Assembly: GCA_018701215.1 (NCBI GenBank)
Contig: JABIWH010000060.1
Coordinates: 124,001-188,000, forward strand
Reading direction: 5' to 3'
DNA length: 64,000 bases
From: Rhodospirillaceae bacterium
Lineage (GTDB): Bacteria > Pseudomonadota > Alphaproteobacteria > GCA-2731375
How positions within the stretch are numbered: position 1 is the first letter of the stretch; each line of letters starts with the position of its first letter. Of the stretch, positions 33,436 to 42,351 are shown piece by piece. Below the pieces are notes generated by a model. It did not search any database. It saw nothing but the letters and a program-made list of their open reading frames with translations, and had not been told where the DNA came from. The position numbers were made by a program, and so were the translations under genes.

Positions 33436-34998
33436 ATGAGCAACCAGGACGGCTATCTTTTCATGGCGGACCCAATCCGCCGCCATGCGCTGGAACGGGG
33501 CGATGCCACGGCCTTGATTTTCGAAGGCCGTGAAATCAGCTACGGCGAGCTTGACCAACGCTCCAATCAAGTCGCCAACGGCCTGATCGCCGCCGGTATT
33601 CGGCCAGGTGAGAGGATTGCCATCCTGGCCAAGAATATCGATCTGTTTTTCGAGATTTATTACGGCGCCACAAAGGCCGGCGCTGTTCTGGTGCCGATCA
33701 ATTTCCGCCTGGCCCCGCCCGAGGTTGCCTATGTGCTGAATGATGCCGGCGCCAAAATGCTGTTCGTCACCGAGGAATTTCACGATCTGGTGGCGGGCAT
33801 CGAAGCCGAGGTGCCGTGCCTGGAACAGGTTCTGACCCTGCAAGGAGCCCGCGATGGCTGGGGCGAATATGCCGCCTGGCGGGATGGTCAGGATTTGGCC
33901 GACCCCAAAGGGGAAGGCGCTGCGTCCGATACCGCCCTGCAGGCCTATTCATCAGGCACCACCGGCCACCCCAAGGGGGTGGAGATCAGCCACGATAATT
34001 TTGTCCTGTTCCTGCCCCATACTTTTGAGCAATGGGGCGAATGGTCGCCCGAGGATGTTTCGTTGGTGGCCATGCCGTTGTTTCATGTGGCGGGCTGCGT
34101 CTGGGCCTTTGTCGGTCTATACATTGGCGCCGCCAATGTTCTGTTGCCGGAAGTGGACCCGCCGGCGATCCTGAAAGCCATTGAGACCTATCGCATTACC
34201 CAGGTCATCTTTGTACCGGCGGTGATCCTGTTCCTGCTGCAAACGCCGGGGGCGGCGGAGACGGATGTTTCCTCGGTCAAGATGGTGCTGTATGGCGCCT
34301 CGCCCATACCGTTGCCGGTGCTGCAACAGGCCATGGAGATTTTCGATTGCGGCTTTGCACAGCTTTATGGTCTGACCGAGACCACGGGCGCTGTAACCTA
34401 CCTGCCGCCCGAGGATCATGACGGCAGCGAAAAAATGAAGTCCTGCGGCAAGCCCATGAACGCGGCGAAAATCCGTGTCGTGGACGAAAATGATCAAGAC
34501 TGTCCGCCGGGTGTTGTGGGCGAAGTGATCATCGCCGGTCCGCAGATCATGAAGGGGTATTGGAACCAGCCGGAGGAAACCGCCAAGGCCATCCGCGATG
34601 GCTGGTTCTATTCCGGCGATGCGGGTTATTTCGACGCCGAGGGCTATTTGTATATTCACGACCGGGTCAAGGACATGATCGTCTCGGGGGGTGAGAATAT
34701 CTACCCGGCGGAAGTGGAAAGCGCCCTGGCCGGTCACGAAAAGATCGCCGATGTGGCGGTGATCGGCGTGCCGGACGATAAATGGGGCGAGAGCGTAAAG
34801 GCGGTCATCGTGACGGCGCCTGGCGCGGAAATAGGCGCCGACGAAGTGATTGCCTATGCCAGGGCGCGGATCGCCGGCTATAAAATCCCACGCTCGGTGG
34901 ATTTTCTCGACGAGTTGCCGCGGAACCCGTCGGGCAAGATCCTGAAGCGTGAGTTGCGCCGGCCCTATTGGGAAGGCCACGAGCGGCAAGTAAATTAG
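33436..34998 (+). CDS. Acyl-CoA synthetase, candidate alicyclic acid CoA ligase
   Basis: 520 residues, complete. AYSSGTTGHPKGVEIS near residue 172, GLTETTGAV near 312, DGWFYSGDAGYF near 392, hinge DRVKDMIVSGGENIYP near 412, and the closing NPSGKILKRELR with the adenylation lysine. It activates a carboxylic acid with ATP and CoA. Its place after badHI and before two acyl-CoA dehydrogenases suggests an AliA-like role on cyclohexanecarboxylate or a related ring acid, by context only. Confidence 0.9.
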   Translation: MSNQDGYLFMADPIRRHALERGDATALIFEGREISYGELDQRSNQVANGLIAAGIRPGERIAILAKNIDLFFEIYYGATKAGAVLVPINFRLAPPEVAYVLNDAGAKMLFVTEEFHDLVAGIEAEVPCLEQVLTLQGARDGWGEYAAWRDGQDLADPKGEGAASDTALQAYSSGTTGHPKGVEISHDNFVLFLPHTFEQWGEWSPEDVSLVAMPLFHVAGCVWAFVGLYIGAANVLLPEVDPPAILKAIETYRITQVIFVPAVILFLLQTPGAAETDVSSVKMVLYGASPIPLPVLQQAMEIFDCGFAQLYGLTETTGAVTYLPPEDHDGSEKMKSCGKPMNAAKIRVVDENDQDCPPGVVGEVIIAGPQIMKGYWNQPEETAKAIRDGWFYSGDAGYFDAEGYLYIHDRVKDMIVSGGENIYPAEVESALAGHEKIADVAVIGVPDDKWGESVKAVIVTAPGAEIGADEVIAYARARIAGYKIPRSVDFLDELPRNPSGKILKRELRRPYWEGHERQVN

Positions 34999-35014
34999 CG
35001 GAGGTTTTGCGTCC

Positions 35015-36151
35015 ATGATCCCTACTGAAGAACAAGTCATGATCCGCGATATGGCCAGGGCCTTCGCGGCGGAACAGATCGCGCCGTTTGCTGGTGAGTG
35101 GGAGGATAAGGCCTATTTCCCGGCCGAGGTCTTCAAGGCCATGGGCAAACTGGGTCTGATGGGCATGACCGTGCCGGAGGAATGGGGCGGCGCCGGCCTG
35201 GACTATGTCACCTATGCCATGGCGTTGGAGGAAATCGCCGCCGGTGACGGCGCCATCGCCATCGTCATGAGCGGCCATAACTCGGTCGGCTGCATGCCGA
35301 TCCTGGAATACGGCACGAGTGCGCAAAAGGAACAATATCTGCGCCGCTTGACCATGGGCGAAATCCTCTGTGCCTTTGCCTTGACCGAGGCCAAGGGCGG
35401 CTCGGACGCCAGTGCCCTGACCACCCGTGCGGTGCGTGATGATGACGGCTATGTCATCAATGGCTCGAAACAATTCATTACCACGGGCAAGAACGCCGAT
35501 CTGACCCTGGTCTTCGCGGTGACCGATCCCGATGCCGGAAAGCGCGGCATTTCCGCCTTCATCGTGCCGACGGACACACCGGGTTACGAAGTGGTACGGC
35601 TGGAAGAGAAAATGGGCCTGAACGCATCTGACACCGCACAGCTGGCATTCACCGACATGCGCCTGCCTCACGATGCCTTGCTGGGCGAAGAGGGCCAGGG
35701 CTATCGTATCGCCCTGGGTAATTTGGAGGGCGGACGTATCGGCATCGCCTCCCAGGCCCTGGGCATGGCAAGGGCGGCTTACGAGGCAGCGTTGGCATAT
35801 GCCCAGGAACGGGAAGCGTTCGGCAAGCCGATTATCGAGCATCAGGCAGTGGCCTTTCGCCTGGCCGACATGGCGACGCAATTGGAAGCCGCGCGGCAGC
35901 TGATTTGGCATGCCGCCGCCCGGCGCAGCGCCGGCCTGAAATGTCTGACGGAAGCTTCCATGGCCAAGTTGTTCGCCACGGACATGGCGGAAAAAGTCTG
36001 TTCCGAGGCCATGCAGACCTTGGGCGGCTATGGCTTTTTGCGCGATTTCCCCGTGGAGCGTTATTATCGCGGCGTGCGCGGCGCCCGTATTTACGAGGGC
36101 ACCAACGACATTCAGAAGCTGGTCATCGCGCGGGATATCGCAGCCGATTGA
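35015..36151 (+). CDS. Acyl-CoA dehydrogenase (short/medium-chain or AliB type)
   Basis: 378 residues, typical length. FALTEAKGGSDASAL and FITTGKNADL form the FAD/substrate region; GGYGFLRDFPVERYYR and IYEGTNDIQKLVIAR close the protein, with glutamate in YEG as the usual catalytic base. It oxidises an acyl-CoA to the 2-enoyl-CoA using FAD and passes electrons to ETF. It starts 16 nt after the ligase, so it is likely to desaturate the CoA ester made there (for example cyclohexanecarboxyl-CoA to the 1-ene). Confidence 0.92.
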   Translation: MIPTEEQVMIRDMARAFAAEQIAPFAGEWEDKAYFPAEVFKAMGKLGLMGMTVPEEWGGAGLDYVTYAMALEEIAAGDGAIAIVMSGHNSVGCMPILEYGTSAQKEQYLRRLTMGEILCAFALTEAKGGSDASALTTRAVRDDDGYVINGSKQFITTGKNADLTLVFAVTDPDAGKRGISAFIVPTDTPGYEVVRLEEKMGLNASDTAQLAFTDMRLPHDALLGEEGQGYRIALGNLEGGRIGIASQALGMARAAYEAALAYAQEREAFGKPIIEHQAVAFRLADMATQLEAARQLIWHAAARRSAGLKCLTEASMAKLFATDMAEKVCSEAMQTLGGYGFLRDFPVERYYRGVRGARIYEGTNDIQKLVIARDIAAD

Positions 36152-36165
36152 GTAAGGGTTAAGCC

Positions 36166-37371
36166 ATGGATATCGCTTTATCAGATGAACTGCGGGCCTT
36201 TCAGGCGGAGGTTCGAAGCTTTCTGGAAGACAATCTGACGCCGGAATTTCGCGAGGCCTCGCGGCTTTGCACCACCATCGTTGCCGAGCATGAGGCGACC
36301 ATGGCGTGGCAACGCATATTGTACCGCCAGGGTTGGGCGGCGCCGAACTGGCCGGTGGAGCATGGCGGCACGGGCTGGGATCCCATGCGCCGATATCTGT
36401 TCGCCGCCGAATACGCCCGGGCCGGTGCTTTGCGGTTGGTGCCCCAGGGATTATCCATGGTGGCGCATGCCATCATGGGTCATGGCAGCGCGGAACAGAA
36501 AGCCTTCTATCTGCCGCGCATTTTGTCGGGAGAAGATGTCTGGTGTCAGGGTTACTCTGAACCGGGCTCGGGCTCGGACCTGGCCTCGTTGCAATGCCGG
36601 GCCGTGGCGGATGGTGACGATTATATCATCAATGGCTCCAAGATCTGGACCACCTCGGCGCATTATGCCGACCGTATGTTCTGCCTGGTCCGCACCAAGA
36701 CGATGGGCAAACCCCAGGCTGGCATCACCTTTCTGCTGTTGGAAATGGACACCCCCGGCCTCACGGTTGAACCGATCCATATTCTGGGCGGCGACCATGA
36801 ATTCAATCAGGTGTTTTTTGAGGATGTGCGGGTGCCCCAGGCAAACAGGCTCGGGGCCGAGAACGAAGGTTGGACCGTCGCCAAGTATCTGCTGGAATTC
36901 GAACGGGGCGGCGATGCCCGGGCGGCCAGGCAGCGGACCCGGCTGGACGAGGCCCGGCGTCTGGCATCGGCGCGGCGGCGAAGCGATGGCCGCAGCCTGT
37001 TGGAAGAACCTGGTTTCGCCGCTGATTTGGCGGCACTGGAGATCGAGCTGACGACGGTGGAGTTTACCGAAATGCGCACCATGGCCGAGATTGCCAAGCG
37101 CGGCAGCCCTGGCCCCGCCTCCTCTATGTTGAAAACCCGCTCGACCGAGGTCCAGATGGCGATCAGCGAGCTGGCCATGCGGGCAATCGGCTATTACGCC
37201 GCGCCGCACCAACCGGAAGAACGCCTGGCGGGCGCCAACCTGGAACCCCTTGGCCAGCGGGATGAAATGTCGATTACGGCGCGTTATCTAAATGACCGGG
37301 CCGGCAGTATCTACGGTGGTTCCAACGAAATTCAGCGCAATATCATGGCGAAGCTGGTGCTGGGTATGTAG
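36166..37371 (+). CDS. Acyl-CoA dehydrogenase, second paralogue
   Basis: 401 residues. WCQGYSEPGSGSDLASLQ and IWTTSAHYADRMFCLVRT are the FAD-binding region; the end reads IYGGSNEIQRNIMAKLVLGM. The YEG glutamate is replaced by glycine, as in the long-branched subgroup where the base lies elsewhere. It starts 14 nt after the first dehydrogenase and is last in the plus-strand operon, so it probably acts on a different intermediate in the same route, such as pimelyl-CoA or an open-chain product. Confidence 0.92.
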   Translation: MDIALSDELRAFQAEVRSFLEDNLTPEFREASRLCTTIVAEHEATMAWQRILYRQGWAAPNWPVEHGGTGWDPMRRYLFAAEYARAGALRLVPQGLSMVAHAIMGHGSAEQKAFYLPRILSGEDVWCQGYSEPGSGSDLASLQCRAVADGDDYIINGSKIWTTSAHYADRMFCLVRTKTMGKPQAGITFLLLEMDTPGLTVEPIHILGGDHEFNQVFFEDVRVPQANRLGAENEGWTVAKYLLEFERGGDARAARQRTRLDEARRLASARRRSDGRSLLEEPGFAADLAALEIELTTVEFTEMRTMAEIAKRGSPGPASSMLKTRSTEVQMAISELAMRAIGYYAAPHQPEERLAGANLEPLGQRDEMSITARYLNDRAGSIYGGSNEIQRNIMAKLVLGM

Positions 37372-37399
37372 TGCCGATGGCCTTTTTGCCCCGCTTGAA

Positions 37400-37468
37400 T
37401 TAGAGCATGAAAAGCAGCACTACCAGCAGCGCCACGGCCATATTCGGCAAATCCGCGAGTGTCGGCAT
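37400..37468 (-). CDS. Candidate 22-residue membrane peptide
   Basis: ATG 37468 is preceded by GGAGG (37477-37481) with an ideal 8-nt spacing. The product starts MPTLADLPNM and continues as a single hydrophobic helix ending LLVVLLFML. It lies alone between convergent genes. Such tiny proteins are often missed; alternatively the frame and ribosome site occur by chance. Function unknown. Confidence 0.45.
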   Translation of the reverse strand: MPTLADLPNMAVALLVVLLFML

Positions 37469-37584
37469 GATATCTTCCTCCAGCGTGCCCTCGCTTAGCA
37501 GTGTTGCCCGGCAAGCGTGGCGGCGCAGTGACGTCAATCACCGAAAACGCAAAAAAGCTACGAAATGGCGTAATTTACCCTAAA

Positions 37585-38598
37585 TTAACCAATTTTTTGG
37601 GCGATTCTAAGGCGTTGGTAGATTCGGACAGCCAGGCCCGAGATGCCATCGGGCATGAAATACACCGTCAATAATAACGCGGGGCCAAAGGGCGGCACCG
37701 CCAGGGCGGCGGGCATGGCGCCCGAGGCCGAGGGGAGATAGAGGACCAGCAAACTACCGACCAGCGCCCCCCAGACAGAGCGGAAGCCAGCCATGACCGC
37801 GCCGGCCAGCAGCGAAATGGAAAAGAACAGGCCATAGGAATCCGGCGCCACGAAATCAGCCAGCAAGCCGGTCAGGGCGCCGCCCATGCCGGCGTACATG
37901 GCGGAAACGCCAAAAATCTGCGTTTTGAACAAGGCCACGTTGATGCCCATGGGCGCGGCGGCGATCTGGTTGTCACGGATCGCGGCCAGGGCCCGTGCCG
38001 AGCGGCTGTTGGCGAGATTGCCGGCCAGCCAGAACAGCAGCAGCAATACCGCCAGGGTGACAAAGTACCAATATTGATCGTCGTTCAGGCCGGTCCAGGC
38101 GGGTGGGTCGGGCCGGTTGAGATAAACGCCGCTGACGCCCCCCGTCCATTCCTGCAGCGCGTCCAACTTCAACACTTGCGGCAGGATCAGGGACAGGCCC
38201 CAGGTCATCAGCATCAAGTGGATCATGTTCAGGCGCAGGGCCGGCCAGCCGAATAAAAACCCAGCCGTAAACGTGACCAGCGCCGCCACGGGCAGGGCGC
38301 CATATGCCGACAGCCCGCCATGGCTCATGGCGATGGAGGTGGTATAGGCGCCCATGGCGAAAAAGGCGCCATGGCCGATGGAAAACTGCCCGCTCAACCC
38401 GGTCAACAGGTTGATGCCAAGCACCGCCAGGGCCAGGGCGAAGACCAAGGCCAGGCTATAAATCGTGTAATTGTCCAGCACGAAGGGCAGGACCACGGCC
38501 ACCACTATGAAGACGGCAAAAGCGCCCCGTTTCCAGGCCGTGGGAACCACCTTTGGATCGCCCTGTTCGCGGATCTGTTGGGCGCGGCTGCTGCTCAT
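37585..38598 (-). CDS. livM: Orphan LivM-type ABC transporter permease
   Basis: 337 residues with about ten membrane helices. The LivM signature NLLTGLSGQFSIGHGAFFAMGAY (two halves visible near residues 62-84) and IRDNQIAAAPMGIN are clear. It is a different lineage from the livM at 2207. No livH, livF, livG or binding protein is beside it; on its downstream side only a tiny ORF is found, and on its upstream side a plus-strand gene. Partners must be elsewhere, or this is a relic of a dismantled cluster. The frame is intact. Confidence 0.9.
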   Translation of the reverse strand: MSSSRAQQIREQGDPKVVPTAWKRGAFAVFIVVAVVLPFVLDNYTIYSLALVFALALAVLGINLLTGLSGQFSIGHGAFFAMGAYTTSIAMSHGGLSAYGALPVAALVTFTAGFLFGWPALRLNMIHLMLMTWGLSLILPQVLKLDALQEWTGGVSGVYLNRPDPPAWTGLNDDQYWYFVTLAVLLLLFWLAGNLANSRSARALAAIRDNQIAAAPMGINVALFKTQIFGVSAMYAGMGGALTGLLADFVAPDSYGLFFSISLLAGAVMAGFRSVWGALVGSLLVLYLPSASGAMPAALAVPPFGPALLLTVYFMPDGISGLAVRIYQRLRIAQKIG

Positions 38599-38865
38599 CC
38601 GCGCGGCCTTCGGCCACGGTACATTCGCGCCGGCAAATTCAATAACGTCACGTTGATCCCAACTTCGACCCCGACCTGGATCCAGGTTAATCGCTTACAA
38701 AACCGCCCCTCTTATAGCGGGCCGAGGCACACGAGTCACCTATGGCCCTGGACGTGGCGGTCTCGTTTTGCGAACTTCAACTTCGCAAATATTGATCGAA
38801 TGAACAACCTCTTGGAACATCACGGCTTGTGAGATTATCGTACAGATACTGCAGTGGAGGTGAGA
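38599..38865. other. Intergenic region between divergent genes with an 8-bp inverted repeat
   Basis: TTTGCGAA (38767-38774) and TTCGCAAA (38782-38789) are perfect arms with a 7-nt spacer, a good operator shape, 77 nt before the membrane protein start. The rest holds no gene I can support; a short minus frame ending in an ATGA overlap with livM has no recognisable similarity. Confidence 0.5.
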
Positions 38866-39264
38866 TTGAAGACGACCCACAGCGACTGGAAACACATACT
38901 TTTTTATTTCGGACTTTCTCTTCTCGTCTGCCACGAACTTGACGCTGTTGCCCGCCATGAATGGCGCCTCATTCCGGGGTTTAATTTATTCGCGGACCAT
39001 CAGGCTCAATTAGTATTCGTCATTGCCCACATTCCACTATTCGTAGCCCTATTTTGGTTGGTCGGACATCGTTCACCCGTGGTGCGTCGCCGAACTCAAT
39101 TCGCTGTCGACGGCTTTCTTTTGGTGCACGCCATGCTCCATTTCGTGCTTTCGGGGCATAAGAATTATGACTTCGAACTACCGCTTGAACTGCTGCTCAT
39201 TTACGGCGGCGCGGTGACCGGTTTACTGCACTTGTTTGTATTGCGCCGGTCGCATGCCGATTAG
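38866..39264 (+). CDS. Small four-helix membrane protein (DUF6713-like)
   Basis: 132 residues from TTG 38866, placed 5 nt after GGAGG; GTG 38854 and 38860 would overlap that ribosome site. Four hydrophobic helices, with the start ILFYFGLSLLVCHELDAVARHEWR and several histidines (HELDAV, HEWR, HAMLHF) near membrane edges. Base use is lower in G+C than the neighbours. Resembles small DUF6713 membrane proteins; function unknown. Confidence 0.7.
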   Translation: MKTTHSDWKHILFYFGLSLLVCHELDAVARHEWRLIPGFNLFADHQAQLVFVIAHIPLFVALFWLVGHRSPVVRRRTQFAVDGFLLVHAMLHFVLSGHKNYDFELPLELLLIYGGAVTGLLHLFVLRRSHAD

Positions 39265-39278
39265 GCGAGCGCCACGCC

Positions 39279-39917
39279 TCACTCCGCCGCGTCGGACGCT
39301 TTCGTGATCAGGGCGCGGTATTCCGGGACATAATCGCCGCGTTTCTCTGCCAGCGCCGCATCGCGCATCTGATAGCCGTTGCCCGCATGCGCCGTCATTT
39401 GTTCCATGGGCGTTGGGTTGGTCACTTCCGGCCAATGGCCCGGCTGCGGCTCCGCGCCCTCGGCAACGATGGCCAATGGCAGATCGTCGGCCACCGCCGG
39501 TGGCTGGGTGATCTTCATGATATCCCAGCTGATTTCCAACGGGATGTTGTTGGGATCAAAGAAATAGATCGACCACATGGTGCCGTGATCCACCGCGCCG
39601 GAAACATCAATGCCGGCGGCCAATAGGCGGTCCCTGGATGCGAACAGATCCTCGCGGCTTTCACAGGTCATGGAAACGTGATCAAAACCCAACGGCTGCC
39701 GGCTGGGCGAGCCGTGCGGTTTCGGGTTCATGGGCTGGGCGCCCTCGTAGGCGAAAAAGGCAATTTGCGCCTCGCCCGCGCGGAAGAAATAATGGCGATA
39801 GCCGTCATGGCCCACGCCGGCCTCCAACGTCATGCCCAACAGATCACGATAGAAGCGGATGGTGGCTTCCAGATCGTGGGTGATGAACGCCAGATGATTG
39901 ATCCCCGTTAATGCCAT
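39279..39917 (-). CDS. VOC-family (glyoxalase/extradiol dioxygenase-like) protein
   Basis: 212 residues from ATG 39917 (GGAG 6 nt upstream). TGINHLAFITHDLEATIRFYRDLLGM is the VOC start with the first metal histidine (NHLAF), GFDHVSMTCESRED carries the second, and IYFFDPNNIPLEISWD has the glutamate. A one-metal lyase or dioxygenase of unknown substrate. It has an extra C-terminal tail (about 70 residues) after the fold. Convergent with the membrane protein gene. Confidence 0.88.
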   Translation of the reverse strand: MALTGINHLAFITHDLEATIRFYRDLLGMTLEAGVGHDGYRHYFFRAGEAQIAFFAYEGAQPMNPKPHGSPSRQPLGFDHVSMTCESREDLFASRDRLLAAGIDVSGAVDHGTMWSIYFFDPNNIPLEISWDIMKITQPPAVADDLPLAIVAEGAEPQPGHWPEVTNPTPMEQMTAHAGNGYQMRDAALAEKRGDYVPEYRALITKASDAAE

Positions 39918-40072
39918 GATGATCTCCAATCCCCTAAAGATGTTGTATAGCTGTATAGCAAGACTTAGCTGCCTTGTGACGTATTAGATTATTTGGGCCC
40001 ATCGGCCCCTGAGACAAGCCGTGCCGGTGGAAACAATCTGTTGCCTGAAGCGTACTGGTAGAGGGAGGCCCC

Positions 40073-40921
40073 ATGACCGTTGATACGCATCGCCAGACCG
40101 TGGTTGATTTTTATGACACTCACCCCATCAACGAGGGGCAGATCCTGGAAAAGCTGCAGCATGACGGCGTCGATCTATCCGGCTTGACCGAGGATATTCT
40201 GCAGCATTACGACATGGATCATTTCGATGGCCTGGCCGCCATCGATAGCCTGGCGCAAAAGATCGCAGCGGCTGCCGACAGCCATGTGCTGGACGTGGCC
40301 AGCGGCATGGGCGGGCCCGCGCGCTATCTGGCGCAACATTATGGCTGCCGGGTCACTGGCATTGACCTGACCGCCAGCCGGGTCGACGGGGCGCAACGGC
40401 TGACCAAGCTGGTGGGACTATCCGAGGTGGTGCAGTTCCGCAATGGCGATGCCCTGGCCAACCCGTTTCCCGACGCGCATTTTGACGCGGTGATCGGCCA
40501 GGAGGCCTGGTGCCACATCCCCGATAAAGCCCGGCTGATCGCGGAATGCGTCCGGGTGACAAGGAATGGCGGCTATATCGCCTTTACCGATATCCTGGAA
40601 CGCTGCGCCCTGAATGGAGAGACCGCGGCCCGCCTCCAACGGGACATGGGCTTTGCCGAACTTGGTAGTTTGGCGCGCTATCAGGATTTGTTGGCGGCGA
40701 ACGGCTGTACGGTTTTGGAGGCCGAGGAGATGAGTGATCATTGGGCGGTTATCTTGCGCGAACGGCTGCAGATGTACCGGGGCCTGAAAGAGCAGACGAT
40801 CAGCAGTTTCGGCGCCGCGCATTATCAGGCCTGGGATGATTTTTATGCTTTCTTCGTGGGTCTGTATGAAAGCGGGGATCTGGGCGGCGGCCGTTTCCTT
40901 GCGCGAAAGTCTTGCCAATGA
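40073..40921 (+). CDS. SAM-dependent methyltransferase (glycine/sarcosine N-methyltransferase-like)
   Basis: 282 residues. The SAM loop VLDVASGMGGPARYLA is near residue 75, acidic IDLTASRV after it and FDAVIGQEAWCHIPDK as motif IV/V. Similar proteins methylate sarcosine or dimethylglycine in betaine synthesis, but ubiquinone/sterol-type small-molecule methyltransferases look alike. Stands alone on the plus strand; the upstream region contains a direct repeat TGTATAGC (39944-39959). Confidence 0.85.
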   Translation: MTVDTHRQTVVDFYDTHPINEGQILEKLQHDGVDLSGLTEDILQHYDMDHFDGLAAIDSLAQKIAAAADSHVLDVASGMGGPARYLAQHYGCRVTGIDLTASRVDGAQRLTKLVGLSEVVQFRNGDALANPFPDAHFDAVIGQEAWCHIPDKARLIAECVRVTRNGGYIAFTDILERCALNGETAARLQRDMGFAELGSLARYQDLLAANGCTVLEAEEMSDHWAVILRERLQMYRGLKEQTISSFGAAHYQAWDDFYAFFVGLYESGDLGGGRFLARKSCQ

Positions 40922-40993
40922 ACCCGGTCAGGGCCAAATAATGCCCGTGGCCTTGCCTATCCCTTATCAGCAGAACCAGCAAAGCAGCCCAAA

Positions 40994-41875
40994 ATGAGCA
41001 CATCACAACCAGGTATTCTTGCCTCCGGCCGCCAATTGTCGCGCTTTATGGAGTTCAGTGTCATGGCGGACCGCAATCCATTGCCCGTTCTGCGGCAGCT
41101 TGCGGCGCGCCCGGCCACACAAGAGTTGGTGCTCGGTCTCGGCCCCGGCTTGGTCCAGGGATTGGGCCGCTCCGTGGATGGTCTGCGGCCGTTTCCCAAT
41201 CTAAGCGGACCGGGCTGCGAGGTGCCCTCGACCCAGGCCGATATCTGGTGTTGGTTCAGGGGCAACGATCAGGGCGAGGTCATGCATGCGGGCCGGCAGC
41301 TTACGGCGACGCTGGCGCCTGCTTTTCGCCGTGACCGGCTAGTCGATGGTTTCACCTATGGCGAAGGCCGCGATCTGTCGGGCTATATCGACGGTACGGA
41401 AAATCCCGAGGGGGCGGCGGCCAGTGCGGCGGCCATTGTTACGGGGCATGGCGCGGGCCTGGATGGTTCCAGTTTTGTCGCGGCCCAGCAATGGCGTCAC
41501 GATTTGGACTATTTCGAAACCCTGCCCCAGAGCGAGCGGGATAATATCATCGGGCGGCGGTTAAGCGATAACGAGGAACTGGATGACGCGCCGCTGTCGG
41601 CGCATGTGAAACGCACCGCGCAGGAGAGTTTCGAGCCCGAGGCATTTATCCTGCGCCGCTCCATGCCGTGGGCGGGTGACGGGGGCGAGGGCCTGATGTT
41701 CGTGGCCTTTGGCCGGACACTGGATGCGTTCGAGGTGCAGTTGCGGCGCATGACAGGGCAGGATGACGGTATCGTCGATGGTTTATTCCGCTTTAGCCGC
41801 GCCATTTCGGGCAGCTATTTCTGGTGCCCGCCGCTTGTTGATGGGCGCTTGGATCTTTCCGCCATTGGTATTTGA
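40994..41875 (+). CDS. DyP-type peroxidase
   Basis: 293 residues, like YfeX-type (B/P class) enzymes. The GxxDG motif is GYIDGTENPEG near residue 132, and the proximal haem histidine lies in LSAHVKRTAQES near residue 203; the C-terminal FRFSRAISGSYFWCPP completes the ferredoxin-like fold. No Tat or Sec leader, so cytoplasmic unless packed into an encapsulin, of which none is seen. Oxidises dyes or porphyrin-like substrates with H2O2. Confidence 0.92.
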   Translation: MSTSQPGILASGRQLSRFMEFSVMADRNPLPVLRQLAARPATQELVLGLGPGLVQGLGRSVDGLRPFPNLSGPGCEVPSTQADIWCWFRGNDQGEVMHAGRQLTATLAPAFRRDRLVDGFTYGEGRDLSGYIDGTENPEGAAASAAAIVTGHGAGLDGSSFVAAQQWRHDLDYFETLPQSERDNIIGRRLSDNEELDDAPLSAHVKRTAQESFEPEAFILRRSMPWAGDGGEGLMFVAFGRTLDAFEVQLRRMTGQDDGIVDGLFRFSRAISGSYFWCPPLVDGRLDLSAIGI

Positions 41876-41886
41876 ACTGCCAGCGC

Positions 41887-42348
41887 CTACCAATAGTCCG
41901 CCATGATTTCCTTGGCCCAGCCCGGTTCCTTGATCTCGCCACGGGGGGCAAAGCCGCTGAGGTAGGGTTTCAAATCGAACACCGGGGTGCCGTCGATGGC
42001 ATCCAGACCCTGCACGGTCAGGCTCAGGCCGTTCACCGCAATGATGGGACATACGGTGACGGCCAGGCGGTTGGGGCGCACCCGGCCGCGCTGGGCGAAG
42101 ATGCCGACTTTTGGCCAATCCGTGCGGCCACGGGGATGGCGGGCGGCGGAGACGATCTTGTCCACCGCCACCTGGTGAAAGTGAAACAGCACTTCGACAT
42201 GGGAAAAATCCTTCAGACCTGCCAGGGCGTCAGGCTGGAATTGTCCGCTATCCAATTCGATTACGGCCTGTTCGCGATCCCAATCGTCGTCCCGGGCTTC
42301 AGCCCGGCCGCCGCGTACAAATCCGATGGGAACGATTTCGATACTCAT
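41887..42348 (-). CDS. trmO: tRNA (adenine(37)-N6)-methyltransferase TrmO
   Basis: 153 residues. IEIVPIGFVR at the start, LKDFSHVEVLFHFH and the closing RPNRLAVTVCPIIAVNGLSL with FDLKPYLSGF are the TrmO (TsaA/YaeB) hallmarks. It methylates t6A37 in tRNA with SAM. Here it is a short form lacking the extra C-terminal domain of E. coli TrmO, as is common. The polyamine-type permease ends 4 nt downstream in coordinates (42352), so it is the last gene of that minus-strand run. Confidence 0.9.
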   Translation of the reverse strand: MSIEIVPIGFVRGGRAEARDDDWDREQAVIELDSGQFQPDALAGLKDFSHVEVLFHFHQVAVDKIVSAARHPRGRTDWPKVGIFAQRGRVRPNRLAVTVCPIIAVNGLSLTVQGLDAIDGTPVFDLKPYLSGFAPRGEIKEPGWAKEIMADYW

Positions 42349-42351
42349 GCT

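Noticed and set aside
38599..38700. livH remnant upstream of the orphan livM
   Set aside because: A short frame with an ATGA overlap exists but its translation shows no LivH features.
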